From Terramyces sp. JEL0728 (lineage: Eukaryota; Chytridiomycota; Chytridiomycetes; Rhizophydiales; Terramycetaceae), in the NCBI GenBank assembly GCA_027603945.1, contig JADIIU010000016.1, positions 1 to 64,000 on the forward strand: a stretch of 64,000 bases of DNA, written 5' to 3'. A model generated the notes under the pieces. The model had not been told where the DNA came from and searched no databases. It saw only the letters and a list, made by a program, of their open reading frames with translations. Below are positions 12,819-23,280 of the stretch, piece after piece. Made by a program: the position numbers and the translations under genes. Numbering within the stretch: the stretch's first letter is position 1; each line of letters begins with the position of its first letter.

Positions 12819-13247
12819 TCAATATTTATATTTGGTAGAATAATCCTTTGGAGCAATAACGAGACCCTTCCCTTTCCTGGCTCCACGATAAATAGTTTCA
12901 ATGATATCAATCATTTCCTGCTTGTCCTCCATTGCCCAATTCAATTTGTTATTATCCCCAGTTCCAAAATCCATCATCATATGTCTGTTTCGGAAAAAGA
13001 ACATTACTGTGCATGGATCGTATATTTCGTACATCTTGTTAAAGTCGGGGACTTGGGTGATATCACACAGGTATATCACTGCGAAATTCTTTACTTTCTC
13101 CACGATTCCATATAGTGTCTCGTCCATCCTCATGCAAGTTGGATCCCAATCGTGTCCAAAACGAATGATTACAATCCTCTCCTCTTCATTTAATATCGCT
13201 TGATCTACATGCCATCCTGAAGGCAAGTGCGGGAGAAAATAAGACAT
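12819..13247 (-). CDS. DIM1: U5 snRNP 15 kDa protein Dim1/TXNL4A
   Basis: Thioredoxin-fold component of the U5 snRNP and U4/U6.U5 tri-snRNP, required for pre-mRNA splicing. The 142-aa product is exactly the conserved family length. It runs from MSYFLPHLPSGWHVDQAI to the C-terminus KDYSTKYKY, and the whole protein is highly conserved (RFGHDWDPTCMRMDE, DFNKMYEIYDPCTVMFFFRN). Single exon, notable where most genes have several introns. A longer in-frame reading from 13334 exists, but the family start is the ATG at 13247. Confidence 0.97.
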   Translation of the reverse strand: MSYFLPHLPSGWHVDQAILNEEERIVIIRFGHDWDPTCMRMDETLYGIVEKVKNFAVIYLCDITQVPDFNKMYEIYDPCTVMFFFRNRHMMMDFGTGDNNKLNWAMEDKQEMIDIIETIYRGARKGKGLVIAPKDYSTKYKY

Positions 13248-13306
13248 TTGGAAAAAATTGCAAGAGCCATAAATGTAATTTAAAAATACGGTAAATTTAA
13301 ATAAAT

Positions 13307-13752
13307 TTATTGAATGCGAGCATCGGCTTGGCATTGTTTCAACATATCCAAGTAGAATTGACTAGAGTTAAAAAGCAATTACCATGCACTAATGTTATTC
13401 TGATTTGCGTCGAGACATCGCATGAAGGCCTTGTTATCTGGTTCACAGGCTGCTCCAACTTGTTGCTGAACAGGAGCAGCTGGTTGCTCGACAGTTTGTG
13501 GATGAGAGTTACCGCCTCCAAATAATGAAGAAATTCCTCCTCCAATTACATGTCCAACAGTACTTCCAACTGCAACACCAGCTGCAGTAGATGCCATATT
13601 TGCGAATAAGCCAGGTTGTTGTGGTTGAGGGGCAGCTGGGACTTGTGCATGGTGTTGTACTGGTGGGGATGGTGCTGGTTTAGGAGGGGCTGGAGCTATT
13701 TATTAAATGCATGCATACCTCTTGCTGCAGGTCTTGCTTGTCTTCTTGCCAT
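13307..13752 (-). CDS. CHCHD2/CHCHD10/Mix17-like twin CX9C protein
   Basis: Small mitochondrial intermembrane-space protein of the CHCHD2/10 (yeast Mix17) family, linked to respiratory chain function and cristae. 133 aa after removing introns 13696..13718 (23 nt, among the longest here) and 13362..13382. It has a basic, Ala/Pro-rich N-terminus (MARRQARPAARAPAPPK), the conserved glycine-rich helix ANMASTAAGVAVGSTVGHVI, and a CHCH domain. The second intron must be removed to show both CX9C pairs: CEPDNKAFMRC and CQFYLDMLKQC. The twin CX9C predicts import by Mia40. The stop codon is inside AATAAA. Confidence 0.93.
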
Positions 13753-13856
13753 TTAGATTATATAAAAAATTTTTAGAATATTAATCACAAGGTGATTTTG
13801 GAGACAATCACAAGAATAAGCTTCTCAGAATCGGAAATGGCTAGGATTTACTATCT

Positions 13857-14480
13857 TTATTGAACACATAATAACTTTTTACATTGAGAGTAGGGCATAA
13901 GGTACATTCGCAAAATGAATTTTAGTTCTGGTGTGACTCGATGGTCCTGAAAGAGCAACTCCATAATCTCAGAGTTGGAAATCTTTGCGGCGGTGGATAT
14001 GGGATAGTTTTCATTACAGCTTGGATCAGTCCTTTCGAATCCCAGCATTGTTTTGACAAGTTTGACATTTTGAGAATCGATTGCTCTGCAAAACAAAAAG
14101 TCAAAGTCCATGAAATTAAACTGTTCGTCCGGACTAAATCTATCCAATAATAGTAAAGCTATTGATGGGCTGAAAATCGGTGCCATCGAACATTCCAACA
14201 AGCAGAACTGTAGCGTTCGAACATCAACGAATTTCTTTGACAAACATTCCTTCAATTGGTCGCAGTGGCCGTTTTCCGACATATAACAAAGAGATTCCCT
14301 GTGAATATCACTTGTGGATAGTTTAACCATACTCGGATCTGACATTTTGTAATTTGTAAAGTTTACAATTGGAATCAATTCAAGATTTACACTGGTGGAA
14401 GATGTGCGCAAGTTGTGATAATCCACTTGAGATATGTACCGGCTAATGATCTTTAGCTCTACAGGAATCTTGTGAAACAT
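13857..14480 (-). CDS. Ankyrin-like protein with F-box-like N-terminus
   Basis: Single-exon 207-aa protein of unknown role. The N-terminus (MFHKIPVELKIISRYISQVDY) looks like an F-box-type helix pair. The rest resembles degenerate ankyrin units (RTDPSCNENYPISTAAKISNSEIMELLFQDHRV). A relative with the same unit pattern lies at 50228..51103. Such proteins form expanded families in several early-diverging fungi, and substrate-adaptor roles are only a guess. The ORF continues one TTG codon upstream of the chosen ATG. The stop codon is part of AATAAA. Confidence 0.7.
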   Translation of the reverse strand: MFHKIPVELKIISRYISQVDYHNLRTSSTSVNLELIPIVNFTNYKMSDPSMVKLSTSDIHRESLCYMSENGHCDQLKECLSKKFVDVRTLQFCLLECSMAPIFSPSIALLLLDRFSPDEQFNFMDFDFLFCRAIDSQNVKLVKTMLGFERTDPSCNENYPISTAAKISNSEIMELLFQDHRVTPELKFILRMYLMPYSQCKKLLCVQ

Positions 14481-14740
14481 CAAAACATTTTCACACTGGG
14501 AGATTCAAATTGTCGCCTCAGGACGTTTCATAAGCAATTAAATGTCAATTGAGTTGGACAGTTGAGTTGCGATGCCGTTACTTTTTGCCCAGTCGATTTC
14601 ATCACAATTTGGGAACCAAGCTGATTTCAATGAGTTGAATAAAAATACTCGAGTTTTCCAACTACTCACTTGTTTGAACTGGATACTCTCGTTGCATGTT
14701 TTTACAAGCAGAACAATAGAATCGCGTCATCTTTCCTTTA

Positions 14741-17595
14741 ATGTCAGGAGTAGGTGTAAAGTTACAACCACTGTCAAAGGACAGCGTGAAAATTAGAACA
14801 AAGCCCATAAAGAAGCAAATTACGAGCGAGCAACTTGAAGCCTTGATCCCAACTTTTAAGCGACACGCAAATGCCAAGGTAGATTTTGAAATGCTATCGA
14901 AATTGCTCAATCAGAAATCTGCGAAACTCTTTGCAGATAGGCAGCAAGGAGCATTAGAAAAGTTTGTCTCAATTTATAAAACTGGCATTGTAATTTTGGA
15001 TTGATGTAGCCGTTATCAGATTTAGAATCAGTCACAGATGTTTTGGATCCAATTCTAGATTTAATTCAGAGAGGGTCCGTGAATCTAGTAGGCCCATTCT
15101 GTGATTTCCTCAAACTCTTCAAGTAATCACTGTTGATGGTAGGAATTTCCCAAATTTGAAGGACGAAACTGTAGATTTGCACTCCTACCCATGTAAACAG
15201 CAAGTGCAGATTACTGAAAATATTGTGAATTTGATCAACAAGCTCTGCAACATACTGGAATGTAATCATGAAGAATTGGTACTTGTCGCACTAGATGTAA
15301 TTATTCTTAATCCAGGCACTATTTCAAATATCTGGTGGAGATGTGGAAGAGCAAAACCGCAACAAACCAATTAAAATTCAATTCTCAAAATCGGTACTCC
15401 AAACAACCGCAACATCTCCTCATAATTTCGAAAACATCCACACGAAAAATTCCAAATTCTTAATACATGCAGCAACAAAAAGGTATCTATTCGTTTAATC
15501 AGCAACATCATTCCGCATTTAACACAGCTGCTAATTAATTCCAACGACATTTCTGCAATCTTTACAGTTTTAAAGTGCTTGGAATCCTTGACAAAATCCA
15601 ACGTGTTTTGCAAACAAATAATCAACGGTGAACATCATAATCAAATCGTCGTGCTTAAGAAAATGTTGCTAATCATTCAAGAATACAAAGAAAAGGATGC
15701 TGTTATTTTCCTATCATTTGAATTATGGTGGAATATACTTGAGAGCGATGTCAAATTCGAAGCTGCAAAGTACCTGGGAGAGCCTGAACAATTAACGCTG
15801 ATTTATTTGGAGCTGTGTGATTTCATAAAGACAGGAAAGCGTACGATTGAAAAACAAAAAAGAAATGAATTGCTATTCTTGTTGGCAAAGATTGTAGAGT
15901 ATTCATCTGGATGCAATTTCGTTCAAGTTCCAATACTCGGCTTGGTTGTCGAAAATTTACAGCTGGAACTGTGGCCTGAAGAAGTAGATACGTTAATAGA
16001 CGAAGAAGATTTTGAATTTAAAAGAATGTTTGTGAATATTGCGAAAACACTGTGCGAAAATATCGAAGCCAGAAACGAATTATTAAATGTAGTAATAGGC
16101 TAATTCTAGGCTGGTTTGGTACAATTAGCACTTCGATTTTTGGATTGTCAGCCAGACAATCAATTAAGCAGGATTTATGATCAGGATCACTTGTCAATTT
16201 TGCAAATATCAGTCTTGGCGCTGATTTCAAATCTAGTCCCCACAATACACAAAGAATTTCGCATGCTGGACGGTCCAGAGATTTTAATGAGTTATCTGGA
16301 TAAGCTTATTGCAGAAGGAAAAGATATCCCGTCAAAAAGGATTGACCAGGTTAGAGTTCACATAAACCTGCTGGAAACCTGCTTATTAACAGTCCTTGCT
16401 TTCTCTGAAGGCGGCCCCACAAATAAGAAAATTCTGTCTTCATTCAGCGTATTCGAAAAATTCTTAGGTTAGCCTCGACTAATCCAGAAATCCTTTCAAG
16501 GAAAACCCCCTCAACCGAAATATGGGTAAAGTGTTTGCTCTGTTGTTCTTCATTGTGCCAAGGATACAAAGTAAATAAACAGCACTTTGGCGAAGCTGGA
16601 GGAGTGGAGCTGATGATTGAATTCCTAAAGTAATTTTGACTAACATCCAGGTATGACACCTGTGATCCTAAAGAAAAAGAAAGGATCCTATTATCCACCG
16701 TTGAATGCATATGGGGCACAATCTGTGGAAACTTTGTATTTGAAAACAAGTTCTTGCAATTGGATGGTAATTTACTTTAATTCAGGAATGTTTTACCTGC
16801 TGGATCTTTTGGAAACTTCTACTTATGACAACAAAAGACACGCCTTGGGATGCTTATTGGATTTTTTGGAAAATCCAAAGGTTCTTTTGCTTAATTACAG
16901 GCTGTTTTGCATGTGCTGCAATGGAGAACAAAGGAAAACCCTACAAAAGGGATCGAACACTTGTTGATTGGATTGTGGAATATGGAAGAGGAAAAGCTAG
17001 AGGTGTTGCAAGGACCCAAAGGCTCGATTTCACAGGACTCCCAATTTCCACTTCGAGGATTGAAATCTAAAAAAATCGAGGTATTAAAGAATGGAATCGA
17101 GCCAGATGGAGGGAGGGCAATACTGGAAATCCAGGAAAACTTGAGGGTACTTATTTCTAATGATCAGGCAAAGATTTATTCCATATTTTGTAAAATAGGG
17201 TTCCATCACTTTCCAAATACGCTCAGCGTAACTGAAAAAACTAAACTTGCAATGATTTCGAAATACTTGGATTTTAAGACTGGCGAGGTATGGTATGAAA
17301 TCGGGGAAGAATTGAAATATGAAAATATTCGTCCAATTTCACCTGATTTATGTTGTATTCGCGCAATTGAGCAAACGGTAAAAGCCAAAACTATGGCGGT
17401 AATTGAAAAGCAAAATGAAATCATTAAAATGGCAGAAAAGGCAAGTATTCTTGACATTAGGAGTCACAAGAAGCGGAAGAGGAATTCTTTAACGATTGGA
17501 AATTCAAATTCTTTCCTGAAGTGCCTCCTCCAAGAAAACCACGTATTCACACTTGGAGACAAAGGCAGTTCAATAATTTAACCTTGCCAAAATAA
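14741..17595 (+). CDS. CFAP69: Cilia- and flagella-associated protein 69 (CFAP69)
   Basis: Armadillo-type protein of motile flagella (needed for the mouse sperm flagellum). Product 884 aa, near the vertebrate length. Recognised by the C-terminal third: YLDFKTGEVWYEIGEELKYE and IRPISPDLCCIRAIEQTV match vertebrate CFAP69 (YFDFKIGEIWNEIYEE…), with supporting arm-like helices throughout (HFGEAGGVELMIEFL). The conserved end EEFFNDWKFKFFP appears only after removing a GC-AG intron at 17441..17460. Other introns: 14990..15009, 15123..15142, 15297..15315, 15483..15502, 16089..16109, 16468..16487, 16630..16650, 16767..16785, 16881..16900 (GTTC donor). The stop lies in AATAAA, 12 bp from the convergent P5B ATPase stop. 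Confidence 0.9.
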
Positions 17596-17607
17596 ATTTA
17601 TGACTAT

Positions 17608-20600
17608 TTATTTGAATTCATCTTGGATGATTTTGAATCTCTTTCCTGACTGTTTCCATTTCTCAATTTTCGCCAGTTTTTGCATGCTATATTGGGCATT
17701 ACTGTCCACAGTGTTTCGATCAATTTTCATAATCCGTATGCGTTCAGTGATTAGACTTAGGAATTTTACCAAATTGAATATGACGAATCTTTCTACAATC
17801 CAACTTGCTAAAAAGTTTAATATGGCAGCCGCGACAATAACTAGCCTGCCTTGCCAAGGTAATACAACAATTTCTAGTACAGCCACTACAATTGGCGGTG
17901 GTATAAGCGTGATAAACGTGGTAAATGATAAGATTATGAATATGACAGATATCAGCGGCACTAACATTAGAATAGAGTTACCATTTTTCCAGATCGAGGC
18001 TTGATATGGAGGCCCAACAGTGAAAACAATCGCAACGATAACGTACTGGTAGCAGCTGCTTAAAAATACAACCGTGTTTTCCATGGACAAATATGTCTGG
18101 TTTTCAATATCTGCGATTCCTTCAACATACCATGGCTGTGATCTTACCCACACAAAAATGCCAATTTGAAATATCATTGACAATACAACTTGTCCAATTA
18201 GAGATGCCAAGACCTTCTTACTTACAAGTGACGCTGTCGGTCGTTTCATGTGGATATTTGGATGTGGTCCTGTCTGGCCCATGAAAACTGCAATGGGGAT
18301 AATTAAGCAGATATCAATATACATAAACTGAAAGTCGCCAATATTTTGCGCCAAACTATACATCAATGATACTGAAGTGAACTGGATAAGTGAGTAGAGC
18401 GCCATATACTTGAAACAGCAAAACGATGTAACCAATGCGGCTCTGCCCTCTCGAATAACCTGCAAAACACACTCCAAATCAGAGTTGTTGGAAGTGAATG
18501 GCGCCGCAACTGACGCTTCAGCTTCTGAAAGGGATAATCCAATATCTGCCGACTTCAGCGCTCCGCAGTCATTAGTTCCGTCTCCACAAAACCCAACACA
18601 ATATCCCAAGTGCTGTAGATTTTCAACCAAGAAATGCTTTTGGTCAGGCGACATTCGAGCAAAAATTTGAGTTTTGACCAACATCTAGGTTAACACACGA
18701 ATCACCTTTTCAAATATTTCATCACTCGCAAATTCCAGCATCCATTGGAAAGCATCACCAGTAATTGCCATTTGATAGTCAGTAAGCGGGTCTGAAGACG
18801 CGTCTAGATTTGGTTTGAAGGTCACTGAATCTAAAGTCATTGCGCTTTCGTCAACATCTTCCCATACAATCCTGGCGCTCTCTTCATGAGATTGTCCAGA
18901 TTCAAAGCGAGGTATAAATATCTTTGAACTCTTTTTTACCAACCCGCATTCTCTTGACACCGAAATCGAGGTTAAGACATTATCCCCCGTACACATTACT
19001 TGTCTGATGGCAGCCTTGTTTAAAGTTCTGATGACAGGGAGAGTTCCAGGTTTTAATTTGTTTTCAAAAATAATAAAGCCCAAGAATAACAGTCCTGTTT
19101 CTACTGAAGTTCGCTGCAACTTTTGCACAGATGACAAAGGCATGCTTTCCAATTTTCGATAAGCAACTGCAATTACTCTGTACCCGTGATGCGTGTAATA
19201 TCGAAGTTGTTCGTTGTAATCTTTTGGAAATGTACTGATGTCGCAAATAGATTGCATTACTTCAGGCGCGCCTTTGACAAAAACTTCGTACTCTGGATAC
19301 ATTCCAGGATCACTTGAGCTTTCTGTAATTGAGCCGCCAAATGAGTTATTGCTAGAATATCTGTATCGCTGCACAACCACACTTTGACGACGAAGATTGC
19401 TTATGAATTCGAATGATCGCACAACACCCAACTCAGTAAATGTTTCAGTGCCAAAGTTTTTGTTGGACGTCACTGTATCATATGCAGGTACCCATGGTGG
19501 CCGCACAGTTAGATTTGCACCATTTCTGATTGATTTCTTTGCCGCAACTGTCGAGGTAAAATCCTCCTCGATGTTCCAATTTGTGAACTGGAACATTTTC
19601 AGATCCAACGGGTCCCCCATCAAATCTCCCCCAACAACTTTAATCGAATGGCACGTCGCCATAGCGCAAATAATTAATGGATACGGAAAATCAGGTTCCA
19701 CCACAGGATTACTCGGATCATTAGAATGCATAATTGAAACGCCAGACATAATTGGGGCGAGACTGGCAGGGAATTCAGTTGGTGCGGCACCATAGTTGTA
19801 ATTGATTGGGACTGGCTTGGTCATTAATGTTTCTATAGTTCTGTACATTCTAGAAAACCGAACTGGCTGCAAACTTGGGATTTCAGAATATGCACTTTCA
19901 AATCTACTTTCGTTTGGTACGGTGAAACGCACGCCAAGTACATCCAAGCCTTCCTCCGTCAATGTCCCAGTTTTGTCAAAGCACATGATATTCATTTTGC
20001 CTCCAATGTTAACCCTTGGCGGACTAGTGCAGAAAATTCCGCATTTCCGGAGCCTGCTAATAGCAAAACTGGTTCCAATAGCCATAGTTGCTGGTAAAGC
20101 AGGGGGCACTGCAATTGTGATTAAATCAAGCGCTCGAATGATAATTGTTTCCCAATTTACTCCAAGTTGTATGAAATTGTACAATGACCCTAAAAATCCC
20201 AATCCAGAGATAAATGCAAGCACTCCAATAAATCTAAATGCATCTCTGTAAAATTTAAAAGTGTTGGGTCTGGGGAACAGCATAGATCGAACCAGACTTC
20301 CTTTTGTGGTATTGAATCCAGTTCGCACGACCAGAGCGATTGCTCCTTTTCTGCTCCCGATTATCGAAGGGTATTTTTTTGATAATTCAATTTGATTTCC
20401 AGGTCTGATGCGAATAATCTTTGTTCCTGAAAACAAAAAGTACTTTGACATGTGTGGAGAAGAAGCTGGCTCTTCTGCCTCGAAATCCAAATATGCTAAT
20501 TCCTGGTCTGGTATTGGAGATTTGGAAACGGGCAGACTTTCGCCAGTCAGCATACCTACGTTACACGGTAATTACTTTCGTTTACAATACAATCTCCTGT

Positions 20601-21535
20601 CAACAACACTGCATCACACGGGAAAAGATTTAAAGATCCAGCTTCTATTTCAAACAAGTCTCCAGGAACCATGTCTTCTGAATTCATATACACCCAAACT
20701 CCGTTTCGGAGGAGTCGGACATGGCAACTGAACCTGGACAAATCCTTCATTCTGTTAATATTTCGTTTCGTTTCCAGAAATGTTGCAATTGAAGACGTAA
20801 CAGAAATCAATAGAATCGCTCCAGCATAGTAGTAATAATCATCCAAAGACCACAAAATAATACTGGCAATCTGAAATACGAAAAACGGATGGAGTACTTC
20901 ATCAACAAGTAACCTGAAATTTGACTTTTCTTCAATCTCCACTTGGTTTTCCCCAAAAATAGAGCGTTTACAATGAATTTCCTGATCTGCGTTAACTTTA
21001 ATTCACCATCATCTTGATCAAGAAATACTCGGGACACTGACGTCCAATTAGAATCTACCCAGGCATAATTTGGTTCAAACATTCCAGTATTTGGATTGAA
21101 AAAGAATTTGAAATAGCGATATTCATAAAATCGTAAATAGTCAAGGATGGTATCTTGTGCAGCATCAATTTCCGTGAATGATCTTGGAAACATCATGGAT
21201 GCCTTCATTCGGAATTCGATTTTTGTAATCCGATTGAGCGATACTTCTCCCCATTGGTTTTTGATACAAATATAATTTGCTTCCGCTAGACTGCAAGGAA
21301 TGGTCTTTGTCTTCATTTCAATGGCTGTGTTCCAGCGGCATATCAGATAGAATATTCCTGCAGTGATAATACATAATATGTGGTAAATAACAGAGCGTAA
21401 TTGCGAAGATTGTCTTCCACTCGTGTATAATGTCAGGTCATCGTCCACTATTACTTCTTGCTCGTATAAATTATCTGATAATCTCCGAAATTGCTGCGGC
21501 TGTCTCCTAGGTCCAATTCCTGCTCTAGTTGACAT
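17608..21535 (-). CDS. P5B-type ATPase (Ypk9/ATP13A2 family)
   Basis: P-type ATPase of subgroup P5B, lysosomal/vacuolar polyamine exporters in characterised members. Product 1288 aa. Motifs: actuator TGES near residue 317 (MLTGESLPVSK), membrane motif PPALPATM, whose alanine separates P5B from P5A (PPELP), phosphorylation site DKTGTLT near 508, and hinge GDGTNDCGALK near 964. All catalytic residues are present. Three introns only: 20987..21006, 20556..20575, 18685..18705. Removing the first restores FGENQVEIEE before the EVLHPFFVFQ helix. The N-terminal cytoplasmic part (about 60 aa, RRQPQQF) precedes an amphipathic membrane stretch as in ATP13A2. Confidence 0.95.
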
Positions 21536-22147
21536 TTGGAGATTATTTTTTTTGCAAGTCTACTTTACAGCCTGCTCTTAATGAGTCAGCCTGTGCAGCA
21601 AAATAAAAATAAGGGCAGTATTATTCCGTGTCTCTTATTGAGAATTACTGTCCCGGCAACTTCCAGAGTTTGGCTGTTAACCGTAGATTTCCCAAGCGAG
21701 TTGGTTTCTCTCATCTAGCCCTACATCAAGGAAGACAAATTTATACACTAGAATCTACCTTCCAGACGAATCAACGCGCGCTGTGTTTATTACTTGAATA
21801 CGAGTCTTTCTTGATAATAACGGTAGCGGAAAGCTCGCCTTTGGGACTATTACAAAGCATTTCTTTTGCATGCGATTCATTTGACGTTGATGCAGAACTG
21901 GAATTGAACATTGCTTGAAGAAGGACAAATTTATAGAATACTACAGTTAAAATCAATTACGGCAGATTATGTGGTTCATTATAATTTTCGCACTCAAATG
22001 GTTGAGAATCCAACCAACGTTGCTAGGTGAACGGCTAACTATTCCTATTTTGCGACTATCAGAACCGCGGCAGCGATCCAGTCGTTTACGCATGCACCAA
22101 CTACTAAATTCGAAAATGCTTTGATATTTGCCAGACTCCCCGATAAA
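21536..22147. other. Intergenic, no gene seen
   Basis: About 600 bp upstream of the P5B gene and downstream of the membrane-protein gene. Open frames here are short and lack family signals. I see no tRNA, repeat or clear promoter element. Confidence 0.5.
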
Positions 22148-22739
22148 TCATAATCGCTTCTGGCTGACCTTATTGCGAACAATCCTTTTAATAATTTGAA
22201 AATAAAGTAGGCTTGCCATGTAGATATGAATTGGCTGAATCCCGTACTGATCCCACTACATCAAATCATTTTACATATAGCAACCACCCTTTATCAGGCG
22301 TTCCCAACGAACCAAGCTTAAATATAAACCCTCCCAGGAGCATCAAGCTGATGATACTGTACACCACCATTCCAATCCATATTTTTCTTTTGGTGAGGAA
22401 TTGACTGGACGATACGAAAGAATGTAATAGTTTTAATTGCATTATGATCAAGTAAAACACCATCCCGTAGACCATCCCCACATCTACCCATGAGATGAAA
22501 GGTGGGCAGTCTACCAGCAAATGTACAAAATCCAAGATCATCCAGAAATAATACAGAAATTGCAATCCAATAAGATTTCTGCTGATTACATTGTTGATTA
22601 TTATTTTTTGAATTAAAAGTCGATAAGAAACGTGAATGTTGACCACGATTTGAATGGTATAGATTAATATTAGAAAATATATCACAGGGCTTGACATTGT
22701 GAATTGGATGGCTGCTGTGCCGTCGTATGCAGTCCCCAT
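22148..22739 (-). CDS. Unknown multi-pass membrane protein
   Basis: 190-aa product with at least five hydrophobic segments (VIYFLILIYTIQIVVNI; FLYYFWMILDFVHLL; VYGMVFYLIIMQLKLL; IGMVVYSIISLMLLGGFIF; IYMASLLYFQIIKRI) and short loops. I do not recognise the family. One intron at 22256..22274 is needed to reach the C-terminal helix, which ends in a basic tail. The start ATG directly follows an in-frame TAA. It lies next to the class C GPCR pair and may be a receptor-like or fragmentary 7TM protein, but nothing in the sequence proves that. Confidence 0.65.
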
Positions 22740-23280
22740 TTACTGAACTGAGTTGGCGATTACGTCAGGTATTGAAAAATAAAGAATAATTCTCATACTG
22801 AAATGCTATATCACTAAAGGTTCGAATAGTTGCAAGCGGTAGGAAATTTGAATCAGTTTCGGCTCAATAAACATAAAGACGCGTGCCAATATCAAAACGA
22901 TTCGTTCTTGTCATGCAAAAATATCTTTATAAATTTGATCGCTAACGCAACAGCAGTTTGAAGTACCCAGATCTTGAATTCCGGTCTTTGGACCTTGTTC
23001 CAATAGATTGAATTATTTGGTAATGCAAGATTGGGCTGAATCCCGACGTATTTGGCAGAACAGCATCCCAGTAGCACTATCCGATTCTATCGCTCTAATT
23101 GTACATCTAAACAGCTAGCCTGTCACTGGATTACTCAAATATTAATAACCTGTCCTCTAATGTCTAATTTTTCAAAACCAGGTTTCTTAAAGCCATCCCT
23201 TATCAATTACAGAATTATTTGTCTGCAATAACGTGATATAGGTATTTACTGAAAAATACGCGCTCTTTCCCGCTAACAAA
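22740..23280. other. Intergenic, no convincing gene
   Basis: About 540 bp. A 61-codon minus frame at 22892..23077 has one hydrophobic helix, but no ATG context or family match. The 5' part must carry the GPCR promoter. Confidence 0.45.

Noticed and set aside
16825..17070. 81-codon plus ORF in CFAP69
   Set aside because: It uses the wrong frame and would read through the intron at 16881..16900; the CFAP69 frame is supported by homology.
21628..21918. 96-codon plus ORF in the spacer
   Set aside because: Composition unlike neighbouring proteins, no motif, and competing frames on both strands.
22892..23077. 61-codon minus ORF with one helix, vaguely like the membrane protein at 22148
   Set aside because: The similarity is a few residues only; no start codon context or intron support.
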